Below are positions 14,071 to 21,758 of a DNA stretch of 64,000 nucleotides, one piece after another; positions within the stretch are counted from its first letter, which is position 1, and the number at the start of each line of letters is the position of its first letter. The stretch comes from Deinococcus betulae (lineage in GTDB: Bacteria > Deinococcota > Deinococci > Deinococcales > Deinococcaceae). The stretch spans positions 310,001-374,000 of the forward strand of contig NZ_JAIQXU010000001.1 in NCBI RefSeq assembly GCF_020166395.1. The letters run 5' to 3'. Position numbers and translations under genes: made by a program. The notes beneath the pieces are model-generated. The model was not told the origin of the DNA. It did no database searches and saw only the letters and a program-made list of their open reading frames with translations.

Positions 14071-14946
14071 CTACGCGGCAGCGGCCTTAGGCGTGCGCGC
14101 CGGGCGGTTAATCAGCAGCAGCCCGCCGAGCACCACCAACACCCCCAGCAGCGAGGTCAGGCCCACTGGCTCGCCCGCCAGCGCCCCCCAGAACAGACCC
14201 CAGACTGGCAGCAGGTAGGTCACGGCTGTCAGCTGCGTGGCCGAGAGCCGCGAGAGCAGGCCGTAATACAGCAAGTAGGCCAGGCCGCTGCCCACCACGC
14301 CCAGCACGAGCAGGGCGCCCAGCGCGGTCAGGGTGATCGTGCCGGGCTGCGGTCCACTCAGCGCCACTGGCGTCAGCATCAGCGCCGAGAGCCCCAGCTG
14401 GGACAGGGCCAGGCCCACCGGGTTCAGGCCCGACAGGGTGCGCTTGGCCACTGCCGTGGCGCAGGCGTAGCCCAGGCTGGCTGCCAGCAGCAGCGCCACC
14501 CCGAACAGGGTGGCGTGCCCGCCGCTGACGCCGCCGCCCACCGTCAGCGCCACCCCGCCGAGGCCCAGCAGCACGCCCGCCGCCACGCGCCCAGACAGCT
14601 GGGCGTCGCGCAGGCCCAGGCCAATCAGGAGGCTGAACAGCGGCGTGGTGGCGTTCAGGATGGCGGCGATGTTGGAACTGGTGGTCTGTTCGCCCCAGGC
14701 AAAGAACGACCAGGGAATGACGTTGTTCAGCAGCGCCACCAGAAGCAGCGGCTTCCAGAGGCGCAGCGGCGGCAGGACGTGACGCCCCATCAGCAGCGCC
14801 GCCAGCAGCACCAGCGCCCCGAACACCGAGCGCCCCAGCGCCACCCAGGCCGGTGGAAAGACCTCGACACTCAGGCGGATCAGCAGAAAGGAAATCCCCC
14901 AGAAGGCAGACAGGAGGCCCATTTGCAGGGCGTCGGCGCGGGTCAT
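14071..14946 (-). CDS. EamA/DMT family transporter
   Basis: Inner-membrane protein of 291 residues with ten predicted helices arranged as two EamA repeats (about 7-135 and 148-282). Typical features are FWGISFLLIRLS in helix 1, the NNVIPWSFFAWGEQTTSSNIAAILNATTPLFSLLIG stretch at the end of the first repeat and GVLLVLGG-type final helices. The family exports amino acids, metabolites or drugs; the substrate is not predictable here. The start overlaps the preceding PPOX gene by ATGA, and it is last in a three-gene operon with GNAT and PPOX genes facing a MocR regulator. Confidence 0.88.
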   Translation of the reverse strand: MTRADALQMGLLSAFWGISFLLIRLSVEVFPPAWVALGRSVFGALVLLAALLMGRHVLPPLRLWKPLLLVALLNNVIPWSFFAWGEQTTSSNIAAILNATTPLFSLLIGLGLRDAQLSGRVAAGVLLGLGGVALTVGGGVSGGHATLFGVALLLAASLGYACATAVAKRTLSGLNPVGLALSQLGLSALMLTPVALSGPQPGTITLTALGALLVLGVVGSGLAYLLYYGLLSRLSATQLTAVTYLLPVWGLFWGALAGEPVGLTSLLGVLVVLGGLLLINRPARTPKAAAA

Positions 14947-15578
14947 CGGGCGGCCTCTACGGGACGGGGCCGCGCCAGTTCGGGCGGCAGCGGGGGCCAG
15001 CCCTCTTCCTGAAGGGCCTGGTCAGCCCAGTTTTCCTTGCCACTCCAGCGCTCAATGCTCAGGGCGTACACCGCCGTGCGCGCCAGGTCGCTGTCCAGAA
15101 TGGGCCGGGTGTGCTGCCCTATCCGCAGCCCCGGAAAGACCCGTTCGCTGAGGGTCGTCAGGGCGGCGCGGGCTTCTTCGGGGTCGGTCAGCACGCGCGC
15201 CTGGCCAAACACGATGACCGAGCGGTACTGAACGCTCAGTTCCAGCGGCGAGGTGCTGGGCAGCAGCGCTCCGATCTCCGAAACCTCAAAGGTGGCCGGG
15301 TGACCCTGCGCCGTGTTGGCCCGCAGCCGACCCACGACGTTGGTGTGGTACACGAGGTCAAGCGACTCTGGGCGGTAGGCGAAAGCCAGCGGCGTGACAA
15401 AGGGCCAGACCTGCCCGGTTTCGTCCTGGTACACCGTGGCCACCCGGCCCAGCGGGGCGCGCGTCAGCAGCGCCTCTATCCAGGCGTCATCCCGGCGGTT
15501 CTGCGGCCGGCGGCTGAGGCTGGGGTCGCGCTGGGCCGGGTCGTAGATGTTGACGCCGGACCGCTGGGCACCAGTCAT
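14943..15578 (-). CDS. Pyridoxamine 5'-phosphate oxidase family (FMN-binding split barrel) protein
   Basis: A 211-residue cytoplasmic protein of the PNPOx-like/FMN-binding split-barrel superfamily. The core includes LLTRAPLGRVATVYQDETGQVWPFVTPLAFAY, LVYHTNVVGRLRANTAQGHPATFEVSE and LSVQYRSVIVFGQARVL, the order of strands seen in NimA/HugZ-like flavin proteins. ATG at 15578 is chosen because it overlaps the stop of the upstream GNAT gene (ATGA); a longer frame extends only into that gene. It probably binds FMN or heme; the reaction is unknown. The divergent MocR regulator hints at a link with vitamin B6. Confidence 0.8.
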   Translation of the reverse strand: MTGAQRSGVNIYDPAQRDPSLSRRPQNRRDDAWIEALLTRAPLGRVATVYQDETGQVWPFVTPLAFAYRPESLDLVYHTNVVGRLRANTAQGHPATFEVSEIGALLPSTSPLELSVQYRSVIVFGQARVLTDPEEARAALTTLSERVFPGLRIGQHTRPILDSDLARTAVYALSIERWSGKENWADQALQEEGWPPLPPELARPRPVEAAR

Positions 15579-16042
15579 CTCTGCTCTCCATGGCCGAGCC
15601 TCTTGCTGAAGTGGTGGGCGGTGATGTTCAGGCCCGCTTTCAGGTATTGCCGGTGGGCGGTGAAGCGGTCCTCGCCTACGCCAGAATCCAGATGCAGTGC
15701 GGCGCACTCCAGGCGCCCGGCTTCCTCTTCCAGCCAGGCCAGCAAGGCGGCGGCGTGGCCCTGCCCCCGCGCGGCGGGCCGGGTGCTCAGGTCGTCCACG
15801 TACAGCACCGTGCCGGCGTACAGCAGGTTCATCACCCGGTAGCCGGCCACGGCCACCGCCTCAGGCTGGCCCGGCGTGAAGGCGCCCACCAGCCGGTAGC
15901 CCTCAGCCTCGGTCTGCGCCAGAAAGGCGCGCAGGGCGTCCGGACTGGCCGTCTGCGGTGCGTGCGGGCGCAGGTCACGCAGGGCGGCCAGGGCCAGATC
16001 GGCCTGGGCGGGGGGAATGGCGCGCAGGGTTCGGGGGGTCAC
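15575..16042 (-). CDS. GNAT family N-acetyltransferase
   Basis: A 155-residue acetyl-CoA-dependent acyltransferase. The acetyl-CoA site motif A is clear at LYVDDLSTRPAARGQGHAAALLAWLEEEA (about 80-108; R/Q-x-x-G-x-G/A pattern). The later strand CAALHLDSGVGEDRFTAHRQYLKAGL with a conserved YLKAGL-type motif B follows. The acceptor is unknown. GTG start. It is first in an operon with the PPOX and EamA genes, 35 bp from the divergent MocR gene, so the regulator very likely controls it. Confidence 0.85.
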   Translation of the reverse strand: MTPRTLRAIPPAQADLALAALRDLRPHAPQTASPDALRAFLAQTEAEGYRLVGAFTPGQPEAVAVAGYRVMNLLYAGTVLYVDDLSTRPAARGQGHAAALLAWLEEEAGRLECAALHLDSGVGEDRFTAHRQYLKAGLNITAHHFSKRLGHGEQR

Positions 16043-16064
16043 AGGGCTTCACCGCTCATGGGGG

Positions 16065-16070
16065 TACACT
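16065..16070 (+). promoter_or_regulatory. -10 element of the MocR regulator gene
   Basis: TACACT followed by 7 nt and the ATG at 16078, the leaderless layout. The whole divergent promoter region is only 35 bp, so a regulator bound here would affect both directions. Confidence 0.6.
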
Positions 16071-16077
16071 AACGGGC

Positions 16078-17607
16078 ATGGTGGCCCCCCTGGCAGTTCC
16101 ACTTTCTGCGGTTTCTGGGGAGCCACTGGCTCTGCGGGCCGATGAGTTGCCGTTTGCCGTGACGCTGGCGCGCGGCGGCGCCGAGGCCCTGCACGCCCAG
16201 CTGGCGCGGCAGGTGCGCGGAGCTGTACTGGCGGGCACGTTGCCGCCCGGCGCGGCGGTGCCCGGTACCCGCACGCTGGCCCGGAGCCTGGGGGTCACGC
16301 GCGGCGTCGTGGAGGCGGCCTACGCCGAACTGCTGGCCGACGGCACCCTGCAGGCCGAGGTGGGCCGGGGCACGCGGGTGCGCCTGGCCACACCAGCGCC
16401 GTCCACGCCGGCCCCCGTGGCGGCCTGGACCGGGCCTGCCTGGCTGCCCGCGCCCGGCGCCCTACCGGTGGACGGCCCGGCGCGCGGCGTGGGCACCGAT
16501 TTCCGGCTGGGGGTCTCCGGCACGCACACGCTGGACATCCGGGCGTGGCGGCAGGCCTGGGCCGAAGCGGCCCGCGCCCCGGTGCCGGGCGACTACGGCG
16601 ACCCCGCTGGTGAAGAGAGCCTGCGCGCCGCCCTGGCCGCGTTTATGGGGCGGCAGCGCGGGCTGGCTGCCCAGGAAGGCGACCTGCTGATTACGGCCGG
16701 CACCCTCCACGCCCTGAACCTGATTGTGCGCGCCCTGCTGCCCCCCGGCTCGGCAGTGCTGATGGAGAACCCCGGCTACCGCGCCGCGCGGCAGGTGCTG
16801 CTGGACGCTGGGCACATTCCGGTGCCGGTGCCCGTGGACGAGGACGGCCTGGTGGTGGGGCCGGACACGCCCCCAGCGCGGCTGGCGTACGTGACGCCCA
16901 GCCACCAGTTTCCGCTGGGCGGGCGCATGTGCCTGCCCCGGCGCCTGGCCCTGCTGGAGTGGGCCGAGCGCTGTGACGCCCTGATTGTGGAAGACGACTT
17001 TGACGGCGAGTTCCGCTACGACGCCCCGCCGCTGCCCACCCTGGCCAGCCTGGCTGCGCACACCGGCACGCCGGGACGCGTGCTGTATCTGAGCACCCTC
17101 AGCAAGGTGCTGACCCCGGCGGTGCGAACCGGCTTTCTGGTCGCGCCGCCCGCCCTGCGCCCGGCCCTGGTGCGCGCCCGCACCCTGCTGGACTTCGGCC
17201 ATCCGCTGCCGGTTCAGGCGGCGCTGACCTGGCTGCTGTCGGGCGGGCATCTGGACCGCCACATTCGCCGCGCCCGGCGCTGGCACGCGCAGGTGCGCGC
17301 GGCACTGACTGGAGAACTGGCCGGCCTGGCCCCGTACGCCACCCTGGGCGGCATTCAGGCGGGGCTGCACCTGTGCCTGCACCTGGCCCCATCCATCTCG
17401 GCCCCCGAAGCGGCGCGGCAGCTGGCCCGGCAGCATATTCAGGTCACCACGCTGGACACCTACACCTTCGCCGGACCGCCGGCCAACGCCCTGCTGCTGG
17501 GCTACGGCGGCCTGACAGCCGCCCAGGCGGCCAGCGGGGGCCGCGCCGTTGCCGCCCAGATTCGCCAGATGGTGGCGAGTGCAACTTTTGACAGGGACAC
17601 GGCGTAG
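16078..17607 (+). CDS. MocR-type transcriptional regulator (GntR wHTH plus aminotransferase domain)
   Basis: A 509-residue PLP-sensing transcription factor. The N-terminal GntR winged helix spans about 28-105: LHAQLARQVRGAVLAGTLPPGAAVPGTRTLARSLGVTRGVVEAAYAELLADG. A proline/alanine linker follows, then a fold-type I aminotransferase domain from about 140: DYGDPAGEESLRAAL, VEDDFDGEFRYD, and the PLP lysine in LSTLSKVLTPAVRTGF. Members such as PdxR bind PLP and control vitamin B6 or GABA genes. ATG at 16078 is selected from the TACACT box 7 nt upstream; the frame stays open further upstream. Likely target: the divergent GNAT-PPOX-EamA operon. Confidence 0.92.
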   Translation: MVAPLAVPLSAVSGEPLALRADELPFAVTLARGGAEALHAQLARQVRGAVLAGTLPPGAAVPGTRTLARSLGVTRGVVEAAYAELLADGTLQAEVGRGTRVRLATPAPSTPAPVAAWTGPAWLPAPGALPVDGPARGVGTDFRLGVSGTHTLDIRAWRQAWAEAARAPVPGDYGDPAGEESLRAALAAFMGRQRGLAAQEGDLLITAGTLHALNLIVRALLPPGSAVLMENPGYRAARQVLLDAGHIPVPVPVDEDGLVVGPDTPPARLAYVTPSHQFPLGGRMCLPRRLALLEWAERCDALIVEDDFDGEFRYDAPPLPTLASLAAHTGTPGRVLYLSTLSKVLTPAVRTGFLVAPPALRPALVRARTLLDFGHPLPVQAALTWLLSGGHLDRHIRRARRWHAQVRAALTGELAGLAPYATLGGIQAGLHLCLHLAPSISAPEAARQLARQHIQVTTLDTYTFAGPPANALLLGYGGLTAAQAASGGRAVAAQIRQMVASATFDRDTA

Positions 17608-17615
17608 TCAGGGAC

Positions 17616-17987
17616 ATGAGCAAGCGCTTTACCCTGCCCCTTCTGGCCGCGCTGCCGGCGGTGTTGGCCGCCTGCGGCGACGACCTGGACCTCGACCGCT
17701 ACAGCCGCGTGCGCTACAACTCGTACGCCGAATGCCTGGCGGTGAACCGCGCCATGACCAGCCGGGGCCTGCCTAACCCATGCCAGAAGACCAGCGGCGG
17801 CATTTACGGGCCCTACGCGCGCATTGTGGGCGGCACCACCCGCTACATCGGCTATACCAGCAGCGGCGCGCTGTCGGGGTCCGGCCTGACCTACGACAGC
17901 AAGAAGGGCACCTACGGCAGCTTCAAGGCGCCGGTCAGTCGGGGCGGGTTCACCAGTTCCAGCCGCGCGGGCAGTTTGGGCAGCTAA
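17616..17987 (+). CDS. YgiB-like (DUF1190-like) lipoprotein
   Basis: A 123-residue predicted lipoprotein. Signal peptide MSKRFTLPLLAALPAVLAAC has a lipobox LAAC with the acylated Cys at 20. The mature part has YNSYAECLAVNRAMTSRGLPNPCQKTSGG, resembling the Cys-containing repeats of E. coli YgiB. It ends in a Gly/Ser-rich tail with VSRGGFTSSSRA, like the VTRGGFG tail of YgiB. The next lipoprotein carries the same tail. A YgiC-like ATP-grasp gene two genes downstream repeats the enterobacterial ygiBC pairing. The function of the family is unknown. It starts 8 nt after the MocR gene. Confidence 0.72.
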   Translation: MSKRFTLPLLAALPAVLAACGDDLDLDRYSRVRYNSYAECLAVNRAMTSRGLPNPCQKTSGGIYGPYARIVGGTTRYIGYTSSGALSGSGLTYDSKKGTYGSFKAPVSRGGFTSSSRAGSLGS

Positions 17988-18069
17988 AGCCGCTTTCTTC
18001 CCTCTGGCCAGCGGCCTGAACGCTGGCCCCTTCAACTCACGTTCCTTCATTCCATCCCGGAGACCCACC

Positions 18070-18408
18070 ATGAACAAGCGTTTCTCCCTGACCCTGATGT
18101 CCACCGTGCTGCCTAGCCTGCTCGCCTCGTGTGTGGACGCCCCTGCACAGACGTACACCCAGCCTGCCCAGCAGGTCATCGTTCCCGAGGGCTGCGAACT
18201 GGAGCAGGACGGCGAAGTAGACTGCGACGGCGACAGTGTGAAGGTCAAGGGCCGCAAGGCCAGCAAGACGGCGGCGGCCGTGGCGGGCGCGGTGGCCGCC
18301 CGCGCGGCCAGCCGCTCTGGTCCGGTGAATACGGCGTCCAGCGTGTCGCGCGGCGGCCTGACGAGCAGCGCGCGCGCCAGCAGCAGCAGCGGTGGGTACG
18401 GCGGATGA
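18070..18408 (+). CDS. Second YgiB-like lipoprotein
   Basis: A 112-residue predicted lipoprotein with lipobox LASC (Cys 21) after MNKRFSLTLMSTVLPSLLAS. The mature region has acidic EGCELEQDGEVDCDGDSVKVKG with two cysteines, an alanine-rich helix (TAAAVAGAVAARAASRSG) and the C-terminal VSRGGLTSSARASSSSGG, nearly the same as the tail of the preceding lipoprotein. A Shine-Dalgarno CCGGAG lies upstream. Its stop overlaps the start of the ATP-grasp gene (ATGA), which couples the two proteins. Paralogy with the previous gene is seen mainly in the signal and tail. Confidence 0.72.
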   Translation: MNKRFSLTLMSTVLPSLLASCVDAPAQTYTQPAQQVIVPEGCELEQDGEVDCDGDSVKVKGRKASKTAAAVAGAVAARAASRSGPVNTASSVSRGGLTSSARASSSSGGYGG

Positions 18409-19580
18409 GGCGCCTGACCCTCCCGCCCCGCCCCGACTGGGAAGCCCGGCTAAGAGAGGTCGGCTTTACCTGGTACGCCGCCACCCCCGAACATCCGGTG
18501 CCCTACTGGAGCGAGGACGGCTTCTATGTCTTCACGCCCCAGGACATCGAGCGGCTCAAAACTGCCACGCAGGACCTGACCGACCGGGTGCTGGAGGCCA
18601 CCGGCCACGCCATTGAGGCGGGCCGCCTGACCGAACTGGGTATCCCCGCTTTTCTGCACAGCGCCGTGCGCGAGTCGTGGGAGCGCGACGACCCCACTGT
18701 CTACATGCGCCTGGACGTGGCCTACGACGGCCAGAGGGTGAAACTGCTGGAGGTCAACGCCCAGACCCCCACCAGCCTGCTGGAAGCGGCCGTCAGCCAG
18801 TGGCAGTGGCTGGAAGACCGCCAGCGCCGGGGCGAATTGCCTGCCCACGCGACCCAGTGGAACACCATCCACGAAGGGCTAGGCGAGCAGTGGGCGCACC
18901 TGAAAGCGGCGCGCGGCCTGAACGAAGTCACCTTCAGTTCGGCGCGGGTGGATGAGGACATCGCCACCGTGACCTACCTGCGCGAACTGGCCGAGGCGGC
19001 GGGCGTACGGGGCTCGTTCCTATTTGCCGACGAACTGGGCACCAGCCCCCAGGAGGGGTATCTGCTGGACACCTGGAGCCTCCCGATTCGGCAACTGATG
19101 TGGCTGTGGCCCTACGAATATGCCTGGGAATCGCGTGACGCGGCCTTTCTGGCCAGCACTGGCACCCGTTTTCTGGAACCGCTCTGGAAAACGGTGACCG
19201 GCAGCAAGGGTCTGCTGGCGCTGCTGCACGACCTGTTTCCCGGTCACCCCGGCCTGCTGCCCGCCACGCTGCGGCCAGGCGCCCTGGGCGAGAACGTGGT
19301 GAAAAAACCGCTGTTCTCGCGCGAGGGGCAAAATGTGCAGCTGCCCGGTCAGGCCAGCACGCCCGGCGCTTACGGCGACCTGGCGGTGGTCGAACAGGCC
19401 TACACCGAACTGCCCACCTTTGAAGCCCAGGGCACTCCCCGTTATCCGGTGCTGGGCGTCTGGGTGGCGGGCGCCGAGGTCTGCGGCCTGGGCATCCGCG
19501 AGGGCCGGGGCCGCGTGACCGACAACCGCGCTACCTTCGCCCCGCATGTGGTGCTGCCTGAACAGGACCGCCTGGCCTAA
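18405..19580 (+). CDS. YgiC-like glutathionylspermidine synthase family ATP-grasp ligase
   Basis: A 391-residue ATP-grasp amide ligase of the GSP_synth family (the synthetase half of E. coli Gss, YgiC and YjfC). Substrate-arm features are TWYAATPEHPVPYWSEDGFYVF at the N-terminus and MRLDVAYDGQRVKLLEVNAQTPTSLLEA (about 100-127). The ATP-grasp core ends in LGENVVKKPLFSREGQNVQL, TELPTFEAQGTPRYPVLGVWVAG and VTDNRATFAPHVV, all conserved in YgiC-type proteins. The stand-alone enzymes do not make glutathionylspermidine and their substrate is unknown. ATG at 18405 overlaps the upstream lipoprotein stop. Its neighbours suggest a substrate linked to the lipoproteins. Confidence 0.88.
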   Translation: MRRLTLPPRPDWEARLREVGFTWYAATPEHPVPYWSEDGFYVFTPQDIERLKTATQDLTDRVLEATGHAIEAGRLTELGIPAFLHSAVRESWERDDPTVYMRLDVAYDGQRVKLLEVNAQTPTSLLEAAVSQWQWLEDRQRRGELPAHATQWNTIHEGLGEQWAHLKAARGLNEVTFSSARVDEDIATVTYLRELAEAAGVRGSFLFADELGTSPQEGYLLDTWSLPIRQLMWLWPYEYAWESRDAAFLASTGTRFLEPLWKTVTGSKGLLALLHDLFPGHPGLLPATLRPGALGENVVKKPLFSREGQNVQLPGQASTPGAYGDLAVVEQAYTELPTFEAQGTPRYPVLGVWVAGAEVCGLGIREGRGRVTDNRATFAPHVVLPEQDRLA

Positions 19581-19917
19581 GAGTGATACGGATTCCGCTT
19601 CATTGCAGCACAGCCGGAAAGGCATCGTCTGCGCTTCCATATCGTGGAATCCACATCTGTTCTTGCTCGCGCTGCTACGTAGCTTTCCAAGTCCGCTCGG
19701 ATTCCACCCGGCATTCTGCTCGATTCAATCGGAGTCCGTATGATAGTTCCTGCGGTTGAAGATAACTCGTAGGGAAGCGAATGACTGTCACAGACAGCGG
19801 CCTATGTGGAATTGAGGGGTGTGATTTGAGCTGCCCAATGCGGCGGCAGATCGCAGTGGGCGTGGAGCTCGGCTGCCTCGTCTTCACGCCCAGCGGCGCG
19901 CCTTATTACCATGGCGT
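19581..19917. other. Intergenic region with a MITE-like element and a short repeat
   Basis: 337 bp without a convincing gene and with lower GC than the flanks. It holds a 160-bp inverted-repeat-bounded element (19584-19743), a 15-bp repeat TGGAATTGAGGGGTG (19807-19821) found again at 44367-44381, and a TACCAT -10 candidate (19907-19912) 5 nt before the channel gene. Confidence 0.6.
19584..19743. repeat. MITE-like element, copy A
   Basis: 160 bp bounded by imperfect 14-bp inverted repeats TGATACGGATTCCG and, at the far end read in reverse, TCATACGGACTCCG (12 of 14 match). The right end TTCAATCGGAGTCCGTA (19724-19740) recurs with one mismatch at 50200-50216. It encodes no transposase. Probably a non-autonomous mobile or palindromic intergenic element. 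Confidence 0.55.
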
Positions 19918-20790
19918 ATGAACCAGTCCGGCACCCCTGACCAGCGGGTCTATCCGCCCCTGATGTATCACCTCAGCGATTTTCTGGACCCCAATGATGG
20001 GGCGGGCATCGCCGAGCGGCTGTTCAATGGGCTCCTGGTGGTGCTGATTGTGTTGGTGGTGGCCATGACGATTGCGGGCACGGTCCCCAGCGTGCAGCGG
20101 GAGTACGGCGGGGCTATCCGGGCGTTTGACTACCTGTGCGCGGTTATTTTTGGCCTGGAGTACCTGGCGCGGCTGTATGTCACCCCCCTGCGCCCTGGCT
20201 ACGGCTCGGCCCCCGCCGACTACTGGCGCTACGCCCGCTCGCCGCTGCCAGTGATTGACCTGCTGGTGCTGATGTCCTTGCTGGTACCGGGCAGCACGGC
20301 CCTGGCGAGTCTGCGCGGCCTGCGGCTCTTGAAACTTCTGTCCCTGCTCAAGCTGGGCCGCTATTCGGATTCTTTGCAGCTGATTGGGCGGGTGGTGGCC
20401 CAGCGGGCCGGCGAGCTGCTGACCACTGTGCTGATTGTGCTGGTGCTGGTGTTTATCGCTGCCAGCCTGCTGTATCAGGTGGAAGCCAATGTAGGCACCA
20501 AGGGCTTCGAGAGCATTCCGCAGGCGCTGTGGTGGGCGGTGGTGACCCTGACCACCACCGGCTACGGCGACGTGTACCCGGCCACCACACTGGGCAAGGC
20601 GGCCGCCGGCCTGATCATGCTGTTTGGGGTGGGCATGGTGGCGCTGCCGGCCGGCATGATCGCCAGCGGTTTTGCCGACGAGCTGAGCCGCCTGCGCCAG
20701 CAGGAGCAGTCACAAGCGCCGGCCGCGCCGCCCTACCGCTTCTGCCCTCATTGCGGGGAACAGCTGGAAGGACAGCCGGCGTCCCATTGA
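19918..20790 (+). CDS. Voltage-gated-type potassium channel
   Basis: A 290-residue ion transporter with six predicted transmembrane helices. S1 lies near residues 38-62 and S2-S3 in 75-120. An S4-like helix with arginines and lysines follows (LASLRGLRLLKLLSLLKLGRYSDSL, about 127-151). The pore helix carries the K+ selectivity filter TTTGYGDVYP (about 212-221) and S6 is AAAGLIMLFGVGMVALPAGMIASGFADEL. The short cytoplasmic C-terminus ends with FCPHCGEQL, a single CxxC zinc-knuckle-like motif. Probably tetrameric. No RCK domain is present. The start follows TACCAT by 5 nt with no Shine-Dalgarno. Confidence 0.92.
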   Translation: MNQSGTPDQRVYPPLMYHLSDFLDPNDGAGIAERLFNGLLVVLIVLVVAMTIAGTVPSVQREYGGAIRAFDYLCAVIFGLEYLARLYVTPLRPGYGSAPADYWRYARSPLPVIDLLVLMSLLVPGSTALASLRGLRLLKLLSLLKLGRYSDSLQLIGRVVAQRAGELLTTVLIVLVLVFIAASLLYQVEANVGTKGFESIPQALWWAVVTLTTTGYGDVYPATTLGKAAAGLIMLFGVGMVALPAGMIASGFADELSRLRQQEQSQAPAAPPYRFCPHCGEQLEGQPASH

Positions 20791-21110
20791 TGGGGTGACC
20801 ACGGACTCCAGCTATGGCGCCCGCCAGTCGGGAGAGCGCCGAAATGCCACCTTCCTCTCCTGCCGAGCGATCTGACAACGGCGCCCCTTCATGGAACGGG
20901 CCGCCATTGGTCCCTCAAAACTCCTTCTGCCACTGTCTCTTCAGGTACTCTCCCGCTCTGGAGCTCGCTGACTGCGGCGGCGCCACTGCGAAAGTCCGCT
21001 CGGCCTCAATCGTCGTTCTCAGCGATTGAGGCCGAGCGGCTGTAGAATAAAAGAAACTGGCCAGGGCGCGGTGAGCTATCCAGGCCCTCACCACGCCCCC
21101 CTTATGTCCC
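20791..21110. other. Intergenic region with a strong hairpin
   Basis: 320 bp downstream of both flanking genes (convergent). The only notable structure is the long inverted repeat at 20996-21039. No coding sequence is supported. Confidence 0.5.
20996..21039. terminator. Perfect 17-bp hairpin, probable bidirectional terminator
   Basis: Arms CCGCTCGGCCTCAATCG (20996-21012) and its exact complement (21023-21039) around a 10-nt loop. On the minus strand ACTTTCG follows, so it could end the cobalamin adenosyltransferase transcript; on the plus strand CTGTAGAATAAAA follows. Neither side has a good T-tract, so a different role is possible. Confidence 0.55.
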
Positions 21111-21683
21111 TTACCGGCGGCCCTTGACCAGCCAGGCGTGTTCCTCCAGGCCAGCGGCCTGATTGGCAGCGCGCGCCATCACAAACAGCAGGTCCGACAG
21201 GCGGTTCAGGTAAATCTGGACCTGCTCGTTGGCCTCTTCCTCGGCCAGCAGGCGAATGATCTCGCGCTCGGCGCGGCGGGCCACCGTTCGGGCCACATGC
21301 AGTGAGGCCGCAACGGGCGTGCCGCCCGGATGGATGAAGCCCGTGAAGGGCGGAGCCGCCTCCTGATAGCGGTCAATCATGGTCTCCAGAAAGGCCACGT
21401 CCTGCGCGTCCATGCGGGTCAGCCGGGCCTCATAGGAAGTGCCGGCGCGCGTGGCCAGATCAGCGCCCACATCGAACAGGGCGTTTTGCAGGTATTCCAG
21501 GTCGGCGTCCAGCGCGGCGTCGGGCTTGTGGCTACGGGTGTTGTGGGCGCGGGCCAGGCCAATCACGGCGTTCAGTTCGTCCACGGTGCCGTAGGCTTCC
21601 ACGCGCGCGTGCGCCTTGCTGACCCGGTCGGCGCCGTAGAGCCCGGTGGTGCCACCGTCCCCTGTTTTGGTGTAGAGCTTCAT
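21111..21683 (-). CDS. Cob(I)yrinic acid a,c-diamide adenosyltransferase (PduO/MMAB type)
   Basis: ATP:cob(I)alamin adenosyltransferase that makes adenosylcobalamin; 190 residues, cytoplasmic trimer in known members. The family signature is at the N-terminus: KLYTKTGDGGTTGLYGADRVSKAHARVEAYGTVDELNA (2-39), holding the ATP phosphate-binding loop. DVGADLATR, the active-site helix ARTVARRAEREIIRL and the closing YLNRLSDLLFVMARAAN follow. It appears monocistronic, with a hairpin about 70 nt downstream. No other cobalamin gene is nearby. Confidence 0.93.
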   Translation of the reverse strand: MKLYTKTGDGGTTGLYGADRVSKAHARVEAYGTVDELNAVIGLARAHNTRSHKPDAALDADLEYLQNALFDVGADLATRAGTSYEARLTRMDAQDVAFLETMIDRYQEAAPPFTGFIHPGGTPVAASLHVARTVARRAEREIIRLLAEEEANEQVQIYLNRLSDLLFVMARAANQAAGLEEHAWLVKGRR

Positions 21684-21758
21684 AGCGGCAGGGTAATGCA
21701 GATGGAGCCTGAACAGAGAGCGGCCAGCTGCGGATCATCACACACCCCTCTGCCCTGG

